NCBI RefSeq assembly: GCF_004634195.1
Contig: NZ_SKBP01000004.1
Span: 186,001-250,000, forward strand
DNA from: Flavobacterium salilacus subsp. salilacus
GTDB lineage: Bacteria > Bacteroidota > Bacteroidia > Flavobacteriales > Flavobacteriaceae
Length of the DNA: 64,000 nucleotides
Direction: 5' to 3'
Every line of letters begins with the position of its first letter. Position 1 is the stretch's first letter. Shown here in pieces: positions 36,117-44,531 of the stretch. Below the pieces are notes generated by a model. That model was not told where the DNA came from and ran no database searches. It saw only the letters and a list, made by a program, of their open reading frames with translations. A program made the position numbers and the translations under genes.

Positions 36117-36132
36117 CGTTCCACGTGGAACA
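36117..36132. promoter_or_regulatory. parS: parS-like site 3
   Basis: CGTTCCACGTGGAACA, a near-perfect palindrome starting exactly 46 bp after site 2. It lies 24 bp before the mnmG start. Confidence 0.75.
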
Positions 36133-36155
36133 ACTAAATAAAGAAGGAGAATATA

Positions 36156-38027
36156 ATGTTTCAGGATGAATATGATGTTATAGTAGTGGGTGCAGGGCAT
36201 GCCGGTTCAGAGGCTGCTGCTGCTGCTGCCAATATGGGCTCTAAAACCCTATTGGTTACTATGAGCTTGCAAAATATTGCCCAGATGTCGTGCAACCCCG
36301 CTATGGGAGGTATTGCCAAAGGGCAAATAGTACGCGAAATAGATGCATTGGGCGGATACTCCGGTATCGTGTCCGACAAGACCGCTATACAGTTCAGGAT
36401 GCTTAACAAGTCCAAAGGACCCGCTATGTGGAGTCCGCGTGTACAGAGCGACCGAATGCGTTTTGCCGAAGAATGGCGATTGATGTTGGAGCGCACCCAA
36501 AATCTTGATTTTTATCAGGAAATGGTTTCGGGTGTGATAATAGAAAACGGCAAAATAAGAGGGATAAGAACATCGCTCGGAATCGAAATAAAAGCCAAGT
36601 CGGTTGTGTTGACCAATGGTACTTTTCTAAACGGATTAATACACATTGGCGAAAAACAATTTGGAGGCGGCAGGGCAGGAGAGGGAGCATCGTTTGGTAT
36701 TACCGAAGATTTGGTAAAAGCAGGCTTTCAATCGGGCAGGATGAAAACCGGTACACCACCACGTGTTGACGGACGCTCGTTAGACTATTCTAAAATGACA
36801 GAACAGCCCGGAGATGAAAACCCCGATAAGTTCTCGTACTTGGATATTACAAAACCATTAACACAGCAACGCTCCTGCTATATGACCTATACATCGGAGT
36901 TAGTGCATGATGTGTTGCGCGAAGGTTTCGACCGTTCGCCTATGTTTAATGGGCGTATCAAAAGTCTTGGACCACGCTATTGCCCCTCTATCGAAGATAA
37001 AATAAACCGCTTTGCCGATAAAGACAGGCACCAGCTTTTTGTAGAACCTGAAGGTTGGAACACGGTAGAGGTATATGTAAACGGTTTCTCTACATCGTTA
37101 CCCGAAGAGGTGCAGTTTAAAGCACTGCGCTCTGTAGAGGGATTTGAAAATGTAAAATTCTTCCGCCCCGGATATGCTATTGAGTACGATTATTTCCCAC
37201 CTACGCAGTTAAAGCATACGCTCGAAACGAAATTGGTAGAAGGATTATACTTTGCAGGGCAGATAAACGGTACAACAGGATATGAAGAAGCAGCCTCTCA
37301 GGGCTTAATGGCGGGTATAAACGCCCACCTGAAAGTTCACGATAAAGCTCCGTTTATATTAAAACGTAATGAGGCTTACATAGGTGTGCTGATTGACGAT
37401 CTTATTACCAAAGGTACAGAAGAGCCTTACCGTATGTTTACTTCGCGCGCGGAGTACAGAACGTTGTTACGACAGGATAATGCCGATTTCAGGCTTACGC
37501 CATTATCATTCGAAATAGGTTTGGCAAAAGAAGACAGAATGAAAAGGATGGAGAAGAAACGTGACGAAAGCGATGCTTTTGTACACTTCTTTAAAGAAAC
37601 AAGTGTTACTAAAGAGGAGGCTAATCCTATACTGGAAGAGAAAGGCTCATCGTTAATGACACAGTCCGACAAAATGTTTAAAGTATTCTCACGTCCGCAA
37701 ATTGATTTAGAGGATATCCTTCGGTTTGATAAAGTAAAAGAATATATCGACCGAAATAATCTGGATAGGGAGGTAATAGAGCAAGCCGAGATACAGGTTA
37801 AATATTCGGGCTATATAGAGAAGGAAAAAAACAATGCCGATAAACTAAACCGACTGGAGGATGTGAAAATTCCTGAAAATTTCGATTTCGATAAAATAAA
37901 ATCAATTTCTATGGAAGCTCGCGAGAAATTAAAAAACATTCGCCCCGTAACCATATCGCAGGCATCGCGCATCAGCGGTGTATCGCCAAGCGATGTTTCG
38001 GTGCTTTTAATACATATGGGACGATGA
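36156..38027 (+). CDS. mnmG: tRNA uridine-5-carboxymethylaminomethyl modification enzyme MnmG
   Basis: FAD-dependent enzyme that, with MnmE, installs the cmnm5 group on wobble U34 of several tRNAs. The 623-residue protein has the FAD-binding GAGHAGSEAAAAAAN at about 11-25, the MSCNPAMGGIAKGQ block, the GRMKTGTPPRVDG motif, YFAGQINGTTGYEEAASQGL near 365-385, and the C-terminal helical MnmE/tRNA-binding domain. Normal length. In many bacteria mnmG (gidA) lies near oriC. Its promoter region holds parS-like sites, and its stop overlaps the start of the next ORF. Confidence 0.97.
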   Translation: MFQDEYDVIVVGAGHAGSEAAAAAANMGSKTLLVTMSLQNIAQMSCNPAMGGIAKGQIVREIDALGGYSGIVSDKTAIQFRMLNKSKGPAMWSPRVQSDRMRFAEEWRLMLERTQNLDFYQEMVSGVIIENGKIRGIRTSLGIEIKAKSVVLTNGTFLNGLIHIGEKQFGGGRAGEGASFGITEDLVKAGFQSGRMKTGTPPRVDGRSLDYSKMTEQPGDENPDKFSYLDITKPLTQQRSCYMTYTSELVHDVLREGFDRSPMFNGRIKSLGPRYCPSIEDKINRFADKDRHQLFVEPEGWNTVEVYVNGFSTSLPEEVQFKALRSVEGFENVKFFRPGYAIEYDYFPPTQLKHTLETKLVEGLYFAGQINGTTGYEEAASQGLMAGINAHLKVHDKAPFILKRNEAYIGVLIDDLITKGTEEPYRMFTSRAEYRTLLRQDNADFRLTPLSFEIGLAKEDRMKRMEKKRDESDAFVHFFKETSVTKEEANPILEEKGSSLMTQSDKMFKVFSRPQIDLEDILRFDKVKEYIDRNNLDREVIEQAEIQVKYSGYIEKEKNNADKLNRLEDVKIPENFDFDKIKSISMEAREKLKNIRPVTISQASRISGVSPSDVSVLLIHMGR

Positions 38028-38545
38028 TGTTTCACGTGGAACGTAAAATAAAAACCCTTTTCAGAAGAGGGTTTTTTCTGTTTTGTATCGTTGCGCTTGC
38101 TGTGTCATGTATTACGCCAAGACATACAGTAGAAATTAACGATTACATTTTATTGAACAACGGAAAAGAGATTTTAGGAAAAGAAAAAGGGCTTACAGCT
38201 TTTATGTTTGAGAATAATCCAAGAAAAATACCTTTTCAGCAATTTGTAGCCCATAAATATAATGTAGGCAGCTATCATGATGTTTCATACTCGGTAACTA
38301 TCGATGGCAACCGCTATAAAGTTTTTGTATATGAAAATTCGGATGTAGAGAAGTATTTCGATATATCAGAATTTATGGTGAGCAATGTAGAGACAGATGC
38401 AAACATTGTAGGCTCTAAAGCTAAGTTTATAGCACTGTCTATGGTTACTGCTTCGAATGAAGATTGCCTTGCCGAAAATTCATTATTCCGAAACATTGCT
38501 GTGAAACATTTGAAAGAATTAAAAGACGAATACCTGAATAACTAA
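38024..38545 (+). CDS. hypothetical lipoprotein after mnmG
   Basis: A 173-residue protein with a basic N-terminus, a hydrophobic stretch and a lipobox-like AVSC, so probably a lipoprotein. No family recognised. The start at 38024 (or Met2 at 38027) overlaps the mnmG stop (ATGATGTTT), and its first codons MFHVER are the coding face of a parS-like site. The mature part is mixed alpha/beta with no motif I can name. It is followed immediately (no gap) by a methyltransferase. Confidence 0.65.
   Translation: MMFHVERKIKTLFRRGFFLFCIVALAVSCITPRHTVEINDYILLNNGKEILGKEKGLTAFMFENNPRKIPFQQFVAHKYNVGSYHDVSYSVTIDGNRYKVFVYENSDVEKYFDISEFMVSNVETDANIVGSKAKFIALSMVTASNEDCLAENSLFRNIAVKHLKELKDEYLNN
38028..38043. promoter_or_regulatory. 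parS: parS-like site 4
   Basis: TGTTTCACGTGGAACG, two mismatches from TGTTTCACGTGAAACA, inside the first codons of the lipoprotein gene just after mnmG and about 1.9 kb from the upstream cluster. Confidence 0.7.
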
Positions 38546-39406
38546 ATGGATTTTACTAACGCTACCGTTTACCTAACTGTAAAAGATCACTCCGTTTCGG
38601 GAGAGCAATTTGAGTTAGTGCTTAATGAAGAATTACAGCTTTTAAAAACACACCCGCAGCCCGTAGCTGAAAACTTAGCGCGGTATTATGAGAGTGACGA
38701 CTACATTTCGCATACCGATGGCAAACGGTCGCTTTTTGAAAAGCTATACCATACTATAAAGCAAAAAGCACTTCACGACAAGATAAAGTTAGTACAGGAG
38801 TTTAAATCGCAAAAAGGGAAACTCTTGGATATAGGTGCAGGTACAGGCGACTTTTTGGTAATGGCTAAAAAAAACGGTTGGCATATTACGGGTATTGAAC
38901 CCAGCGAAAAAGCGAAAGGCATTGCTAAAGCAAAAGGAGTATCATTTGCAGATAGCCTTACCCATATTGAAGATCATTCGTATGATGCCGTAACCATGTG
39001 GCATGTACTGGAGCATGTACCGGATGTAGAAAACCAAATTTCAGAACTGAAGCGTATCATAAAACCCGATGGCGTTATTGTGGTGGCTGTGCCCAATTAT
39101 AAGTCGTATGATGCAAAACACTATGGCAGCTATTGGGCAGCCTACGATGTGCCGAGGCATTTGTGGCATTTTAGCAAAACGGCTATTAAAAAACTTTTCG
39201 GGGCGCAGGGTATGGAGGTAGTAAAAGTGCTGCCCATGCTTTTTGATAGTTTTTATGTGAGTCTGTTGTCAGAAAAATACAAAACAGGAAAAATGAATTT
39301 TGTGAAAGGCTTTTGGAACGGATTAAAGTCAAATACCAAAGCAAGCCGCAATTTTGAATATTCCTCGCACATTTATGTCATTAAAAACAGCCAAAACGCA
39401 AAATAA
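38546..39406 (+). CDS. class I SAM-dependent methyltransferase
   Basis: A 286-residue soluble methyltransferase. Motif I is LLDIGAGTGDFL (about residues 92-103), followed by ITGIEPSEKAKGIA, then MWHVLEHVPD and an IKPDGVIVVAVPN strand. The C-terminal PRHLWHFSKTAIKKLF segment is shared with Bacteroidota methyltransferases found near mnmG. It begins directly after the preceding lipoprotein stop. Substrate unknown. Confidence 0.82.
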   Translation: MDFTNATVYLTVKDHSVSGEQFELVLNEELQLLKTHPQPVAENLARYYESDDYISHTDGKRSLFEKLYHTIKQKALHDKIKLVQEFKSQKGKLLDIGAGTGDFLVMAKKNGWHITGIEPSEKAKGIAKAKGVSFADSLTHIEDHSYDAVTMWHVLEHVPDVENQISELKRIIKPDGVIVVAVPNYKSYDAKHYGSYWAAYDVPRHLWHFSKTAIKKLFGAQGMEVVKVLPMLFDSFYVSLLSEKYKTGKMNFVKGFWNGLKSNTKASRNFEYSSHIYVIKNSQNAK

Positions 39407-39586
39407 AGCGATTTAAGCCACTTTTTCGGGGTGCGATAACAATTGCTATAGCTATTAATCAAAAAACAAAACACAAAAGAGGATATAAAGCCTATTTTTA
39501 TTAGTTGTACTTATATAAAATTTAAAAACAATAGTTAAAATTTATTGGCATGAAAAGGCAATAAATGGACTATAAAAACAGTTGTG

Positions 39587-39616
39587 TTGTAGTTTGAGAA
39601 GTAATTATTACTTTTG
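39587..39616 (+). promoter_or_regulatory. promoter of the OmpH-like gene (TTG-N19-TACTTTTG)
   Basis: TTG at 39587-39589 and the -7 box TACTTTTG at 39609-39616 are 19 bp apart, as in Bacteroidota promoters. The start codon is 30 bp downstream. The rest of the 240 bp gap is AT-rich without further features. Confidence 0.7.
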
Positions 39617-39646
39617 TCGAAATTTTTAAATAACTAAATTCAGAAA

Positions 39647-40237
39647 ATGAGAAGATCACTTTTAATACTTGCCTTAGCACTTACACTTTTTTCATGCGAT
39701 AAAAACCAGACATCATCAAACGGTTTAAAAACAGCCTATATTGATACTGTTAAATTGATGGAAGGATATGATGAGCTTAAAGATCTTGAATCGAAAGGAA
39801 AAGTAAAATCGGAAGAGATGGCAAGAGAGCTTGATGGCGAAGCACAAAAGTTAAGGCTTGATGCGGCAAGTTTTCAAAACGAGGCACAATCGAAAGGAAG
39901 ACAGTGGGCTGAATTGAAAATGCAGGAACTGCAAAACAGAGAGAGAGAGCTTGGCGTAAAACAGGAAACGATGATGAGGCAGCTTCAGGAAGAATTTGGT
40001 GTAAAGAGAGATACCATACTATCTCAAATGAAAAAGCACATAAAAGAATACGGCAAGAAAGAAGGTTACGATTACATATACGGTACAGGCGATGCTGCCA
40101 GCATACTGTACGGAAAAGAAGCATATGACATAACGGATGTTATACTGAAAGACCTTAACGATAACTACAAAGGCGAAAACAGTACAACAGAAAAGCCTGA
40201 AGCTAAAGAGGAAGACACTATTACCGAAGCAAAATAA
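39647..40237 (+). CDS. OmpH/Skp-family lipoprotein
   Basis: A 196-residue protein with a lipoprotein signal (LALALTLFSC) and an OmpH/Skp fold: short beta start TAYIDTVKLMEGYDEL, then two long charged helices (about 55-130) that would form the tentacle, and a return strand YDYIYGTG. The tail is acidic and Thr/Glu-rich. Skp-like proteins chaperone outer membrane proteins in the periplasm; this one is predicted to be membrane-anchored instead of soluble. It is monocistronic with a promoter and terminator. Confidence 0.85.
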   Translation: MRRSLLILALALTLFSCDKNQTSSNGLKTAYIDTVKLMEGYDELKDLESKGKVKSEEMARELDGEAQKLRLDAASFQNEAQSKGRQWAELKMQELQNRERELGVKQETMMRQLQEEFGVKRDTILSQMKKHIKEYGKKEGYDYIYGTGDAASILYGKEAYDITDVILKDLNDNYKGENSTTEKPEAKEEDTITEAK

Positions 40238-40260
40238 TTTATATTGAAAAAATATAGAAG

Positions 40261-40288
40261 ATGCTCCCATTACGGGAGCATTTTTTTT
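40261..40288 (+). terminator. intrinsic terminator after the OmpH-like gene
   Basis: Stem ATGCTCCC / GGGAGCAT with a 5-base loop, followed by a run of eight T. Confidence 0.92.
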
Positions 40289-40340
40289 GCGGTCTTACTA
40301 CCGATAGCCTAAAAAAATCCTTATTTTTCCGTTTTATTAC

Positions 40341-42632
40341 ATGCCTATGCAAACCCTTTCTACCACTGCCCAATATGCGCTTCGTTTTATCAACCAAACG
40401 AACAAATCCATATTCCTTACAGGTAAGGCAGGCACGGGCAAAACCACACTGCTAAAGGAAATTATCAAAACCACGCACAAAAACGTGGTAGTGGTAGCAC
40501 CTACGGGCATTGCGGCACTAAATGCAGGCGGCGTTACCATACACTCTATGTTTCAGTTGCCATTTTCGGGCTTTATACCGGAGTTTAATTACCCGCCGCA
40601 ATTTTCTGAAAGTGTAAAATTTGAAACAAAAGACACACTGCGCAGGCATTTTAGGATGCGTGCCGATAAACAAGCGGTACTGCAAAATCTGCAATTGCTT
40701 GTTATAGATGAAGTTAGTATGCTGCGTGCTGATTTACTAGACGCTATCGACTTCATGCTGAGGAGTGTACGAAAAAAAGAGATGCCATTTGGCGGAGTAC
40801 AAGTGTTGTACATAGGCGATTTATTACAACTTCCGCCTGTAGTACGTAATGAAGAGTGGGAGGTACTGCGGCAGTTTTACAAGGGTAAGTTTTTCTTTCA
40901 TTCGCATGTGGTGCAGCAAAATCCGCCTTTGTATATTGAATTAGATAAAATATACCGCCAAACGGATGAGCAGTTTATAGGCGTACTCAACAACCTGAGA
41001 AACAACATTATAACAAAGGACGATTTACAAATACTGAATCAGTTTGTAAAATCTGATTTTGATATTAAAAACAATCCCGGTTATATTACCCTAACCACGC
41101 ATAACGCTAAGGCAGACACCATGAATGCCAATGCCCTTAACGACCTTGAGGGCGAAGCGCATACCTACCTGCCTGAAATTGTAGATGATTTTCCCGACAA
41201 AATTTATCCGGTAGAAGTAGTGCTAAAGCTAAAAGTAGGCGCACAGGTAATGTTTATAAAAAATGACACCTCGCCCGAAAAGAATTACTTTAACGGTAAG
41301 ATAGGCGTAATCGAATCATTATCAGAAGGTGAGATAATGGTACACTTCCCCGAAGAAAATCTTACCATTGAAGCCGAAAAATACGAGTGGCAAAACATTC
41401 GCTACTACGTAGATGAGCAAACCAAAGAGATAAAAGAAGACGTGCTGGGCACATTTGTACAATATCCGTTAAAGCTGGCTTGGGCAATAACGGTACATAA
41501 AAGCCAGGGATTAACGTTTGACAAAGCAGTGCTCGATGTATCGCGCGTTTTTATGCCTGGGCAGGCATACGTTGCCCTTTCGCGTTTGCGCTCGTTACAG
41601 GGGCTTATTTTGCTCTCTCCGATGCAAATGAACGGTATTTTGAATGATGCCGATGTAATGCAGTATGCCACCGAAAAAGCCAAAGCCGATGACCTCGAAG
41701 CTTCATTACAACAGGAAACCAAAATATTTATAGGCAATTTCCTGATAAACAGTTTCGATTGGAAAGATTTGGCTACCCAATGGCAAAAACACAAAATGAG
41801 TTACCTGCAAGAAGGTGATAAAGCCCTGAAAAGCAACCACAGGCAATGGGCACAGCAACAGGAAGACAAGATACATAAACTGCTTGACCCTGCGGCTAAA
41901 TTCATCAACCAACTTAACAGTTTGTTTTATAAGCCCGATACCGATATGCAATTTGTAAAAGAAAGGGTAGTAGCAGCCTACAATTACTTTTTTCCTGTAA
42001 TGGATGGGTTAACGGGCGGGATACTGGTAAAAATGGAAGAGATAAAGCGGATGCGAAAAGCCAAAGGTTTTTATGAGGAACTTACCGAACTGGAGGAGTT
42101 GCAAACCAATGCCGTACTGCAACTGATGAAAGCAAAACTGCTGATGCAGGCAGTGGTAGCAGGTGTAGAAATCAATAGAGATAATCTTACATCACCCGAA
42201 ATACAATCATATAAAAAAGATAAACTGGCAGCCATTCGCAAAAAAATGCCTGCTGCGCCTACCTTTTTGGATGATGACTACGAAGAAGATTATTCTGAAA
42301 GGTATGCACCCAAGAAGAAAAAGAGCAAAGAGCCTAAAAAATCTACGCTCGAAGAAACCTTTGAGTTATGGCAACAAAAGTTGTCGACTACCGAAATAGC
42401 GACTAAACGTAAGCTAACCGAAACCACCATACAGAGCCACTTAGCAGGGCTGATACAGGCAGGAAAAGTACAGGTAACCGATGTGTTGCCACAAGATAAA
42501 ATAGAAGCCCTTAAAGCTGCTTTTAAGGATTATAATAGTGATTCGCTAGGCGCATTAAAAGAAAAGCACGGCGACCAATTTTCTTGGGGTGAGTTAAGGT
42601 TATACAGAGCGAGTATTGAAGCTACGGAGTAA
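40341..42632 (+). CDS. Pif1/RecD-like SF1 helicase with C-terminal helix-turn-helix region
   Basis: A 763-residue helicase. Walker A GKAGTGKTTLLKE (about 29-41), VVAPTGIAALNAGGVTIHS (motif Ia), Walker B LLVIDEVSML, and a C-terminal helicase motif TVHKSQGLTFDKAVLDVS followed by VALSRLRSLQGL at about 390-430. Domain order matches Pif1-type 5'-3' helicases. The region 480-640 is helical; residues 650-680 are a Lys-rich linker, then an HTH-like part (STTEIATKRKLTETTIQSHL). Likely role is DNA repair or replication-fork maintenance. Confidence 0.88.
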   Translation: MPMQTLSTTAQYALRFINQTNKSIFLTGKAGTGKTTLLKEIIKTTHKNVVVVAPTGIAALNAGGVTIHSMFQLPFSGFIPEFNYPPQFSESVKFETKDTLRRHFRMRADKQAVLQNLQLLVIDEVSMLRADLLDAIDFMLRSVRKKEMPFGGVQVLYIGDLLQLPPVVRNEEWEVLRQFYKGKFFFHSHVVQQNPPLYIELDKIYRQTDEQFIGVLNNLRNNIITKDDLQILNQFVKSDFDIKNNPGYITLTTHNAKADTMNANALNDLEGEAHTYLPEIVDDFPDKIYPVEVVLKLKVGAQVMFIKNDTSPEKNYFNGKIGVIESLSEGEIMVHFPEENLTIEAEKYEWQNIRYYVDEQTKEIKEDVLGTFVQYPLKLAWAITVHKSQGLTFDKAVLDVSRVFMPGQAYVALSRLRSLQGLILLSPMQMNGILNDADVMQYATEKAKADDLEASLQQETKIFIGNFLINSFDWKDLATQWQKHKMSYLQEGDKALKSNHRQWAQQQEDKIHKLLDPAAKFINQLNSLFYKPDTDMQFVKERVVAAYNYFFPVMDGLTGGILVKMEEIKRMRKAKGFYEELTELEELQTNAVLQLMKAKLLMQAVVAGVEINRDNLTSPEIQSYKKDKLAAIRKKMPAAPTFLDDDYEEDYSERYAPKKKKSKEPKKSTLEETFELWQQKLSTTEIATKRKLTETTIQSHLAGLIQAGKVQVTDVLPQDKIEALKAAFKDYNSDSLGALKEKHGDQFSWGELRLYRASIEATE

Positions 42633-42665
42633 CTTCAAATAATCTGTAAATCCAATGGTCTGATT

Positions 42666-43058
42666 TTACAACCAGCTCAACAGCAATACTACCGGAATAA
42701 AGTAAATTACAATGGTTCTTGCACCGTCATAATCTTTCGCAACACGTTGCCCTAAAAGCAGGAATAAAAGCGTAACAGCCGACAGGCAGGCAGCATAAAA
42801 GGCAAAGTCAGTTCCGCCACTTACCAATAGCTCGATAACGCCTATTACAGATAACGCTCCTGCGACTGCTTCCAACACCAGAATAATAAAAACGGCTGAG
42901 GGAACCATGTTTTTAAGGAATGTTTCGGCAAAATGACCTTTCAGCCAGCCCACATTGCCTTTCCAGTCCATTACCTTATCATAGCCCGATTGTATAAACG
43001 TTATAGCCATGAATAGTAGTATCGCAATCATTGCATAAGTTATTCCAAAAGTCATCAT
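42666..43058 (-). CDS. DoxX-family membrane protein
   Basis: A 130-residue integral membrane protein with four helices. The N-terminal half FIQSGYDKVMDWKGNVGWLKGHF is DoxX-like. Some DoxX proteins take part in thiol redox or respiratory processes; the specific role here is unknown. It starts 6 bp after the holB stop, so they are probably co-transcribed. Confidence 0.75.
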   Translation of the reverse strand: MMTFGITYAMIAILLFMAITFIQSGYDKVMDWKGNVGWLKGHFAETFLKNMVPSAVFIILVLEAVAGALSVIGVIELLVSGGTDFAFYAACLSAVTLLFLLLGQRVAKDYDGARTIVIYFIPVVLLLSWL

Positions 43059-43064
43059 AGTATT

Positions 43065-44213
43065 TTATTTTTTATGGATTAGTCGTGTTAGTTTAATAGA
43101 TAAGTCAGTCAAAATTATTTTAGCATTACCATTACGTTCTATATGGTAAATGGCATCTGAAAGCTCTTTAAAAATATCATTTATGTTGTTTCCGTTAACA
43201 AACGGAGCAAAATTTTCCAGTTTAAATTTATCAACGGTAGGCTCTATATACACCAGTGCTGTAGCCTGATAATTAAGCATTAACGCCTGTCGGAACATAG
43301 TAATACAAAAATCAAGAAACTGTTTTTGTGCTTCGCGCCCTATGCCCGCTATCTGCTCGCTCCAGTTTATCAGGTCGTGTATGGCAGCAGCATTACCCTT
43401 GGCTCTAAAAGCAGCACGTACCCACTGTACAAACCACTCTTCAAACGGGTAGTCATCACCCTTTTTGTGCAACAAGTGCAGGGCTTGGTTATAGTTGCCT
43501 TGCGCTTGGTGTGCCAGCTTCTGCGCTTTGGCAGGGTCAATATTTTCACGTGAAACCAATGCATCGGCTATAGCCTGTTCGCTAAGTCCGCCAAAGTGCA
43601 GTATTTGGCAGCGCGACAATATGGTTTGCAATATATCATCTTCATCTTCGGTTATAAGCAGGAAAACCGTTTTTTGCGGCGGTTCTTCCAGTAATTTCAG
43701 GAGCTTGTTGGCGGTAGCAGTATTCATTTTATCTGCCATCCAGATAATCATTACTTTATACCCTCCTTCATACGCCTTTAGCGACAGCGATTTCATAATC
43801 TCCTGCGCTTCATCCACACCAATCTGCCCCTGTTTGTTAGCTATGTCTATTTTTTTATACCAGTCAAAAAGGCTTCCGTAGGGCGTTTCGGTAATAAACT
43901 CGCGCCACGATTTCATAAAGTTGGCACTCACAGGGTGGCTTTTTACCTCGCTGTTTGGTGCTACCGGGAACACAAAATGCAGGTCGGGATGCGAAAAGTT
44001 TTTAAACTTCAGGTTACAGGCGGCGTTGCCATTGGTGTTTTCGCCATTGGTATTACCACACAAAATGTATTGTGCATAGGCAATAGCCATAGGCAGTGTG
44101 CCACAACCCTGCGGACCCGCAAACAGTTGGGCATGCGGAATGCGCCCACTATCAGTACTTTTGGTCAGGTGGTTTTTAATGTGATCTTGCCCTAAAATTT
44201 CTGAAAAAAGCAT
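43065..44213 (-). CDS. holB: DNA polymerase III delta' subunit
   Basis: A 382-residue clamp-loader subunit. AAA+ features include GQDHIKNHLTKS at the N-terminus, a degenerate P-loop GPQGCGTLP without the usual Lys-Thr, ADKMNTATANKLLKLLEEPP, and the SRCQILHF sensor/SRC motif. A cysteine pair (CGN...CNL) suggests the zinc module. Delta' is the ATP-independent stator in the clamp loader, so a degenerate P-loop is expected. An unusually short leader separates the -7 box from the start. Confidence 0.92.
   Translation of the reverse strand: MLFSEILGQDHIKNHLTKSTDSGRIPHAQLFAGPQGCGTLPMAIAYAQYILCGNTNGENTNGNAACNLKFKNFSHPDLHFVFPVAPNSEVKSHPVSANFMKSWREFITETPYGSLFDWYKKIDIANKQGQIGVDEAQEIMKSLSLKAYEGGYKVMIIWMADKMNTATANKLLKLLEEPPQKTVFLLITEDEDDILQTILSRCQILHFGGLSEQAIADALVSRENIDPAKAQKLAHQAQGNYNQALHLLHKKGDDYPFEEWFVQWVRAAFRAKGNAAAIHDLINWSEQIAGIGREAQKQFLDFCITMFRQALMLNYQATALVYIEPTVDKFKLENFAPFVNGNNINDIFKELSDAIYHIERNGNAKIILTDLSIKLTRLIHKK
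43542..43557. promoter_or_regulatory. weak parS-like sequence inside holB
   Basis: ATTTTCACGTGAAACC keeps the TTCACGTGAA core and matches the consensus TGTTTCACGTGAAACA at 13 of 16 positions. It lies within a coding region and may be coincidental. Confidence 0.3.
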
Positions 44214-44217
44214 AGGA

Positions 44218-44225
44218 CAAATATA
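44218..44225 (-). promoter_or_regulatory. -7 box close to the holB start
   Basis: Minus-strand TATATTTG matches TAnnTTTG and ends 4 bp before the holB ATG. Transcription from this box would give almost no leader. Confidence 0.45.
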
Positions 44226-44487
44226 GCAGAATTTGGGAGATTTGGCGTGTTATGGTTTATGAATTGCTTTGTCATTCTGAAGGTAGTAAGCGTGGTAAAG
44301 AATCTAAAAAAATAAAGATTGGAACGCGGATAACACAGATTTAGCGGATTATCGCTGTTATGCTCAATAGAGGTAAATATAGAGATGCTTTGTTACTCAG
44401 CAGGATAACAGATAGCTATTATATCGGTTGATTTATTTACTAAGTCATTTTTCAATCGCTATTTATCAAACTATTAGCAGAAAAAAC
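44226..44487. repeat. intergenic region with degenerate dispersed-repeat remnants
   Basis: No gene is supported in this stretch between holB and pgk. From about 44270 the sequence resembles two degenerate dispersed repeats: a TGTCATTCTGA...AAGAATCT segment (about 44270-44305) and an AACGCGGATAACACAGATTTAGCGGATT-like segment (about 44322-44350). Both are of the kind scattered through Bacteroidota intergenic DNA. No transposase or intact palindrome is present. Confidence 0.4.
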
Positions 44488-44495
44488 TATATTTG
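44488..44495 (+). promoter_or_regulatory. -7 box of pgk
   Basis: TATATTTG fits TAnnTTTG, 36 bp before the pgk start. No clear TTG at the proper distance. Confidence 0.5.
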
Positions 44496-44531
44496 CGTTT
44501 CTTCAATTAAAACCCAAATTGTTATACATAT

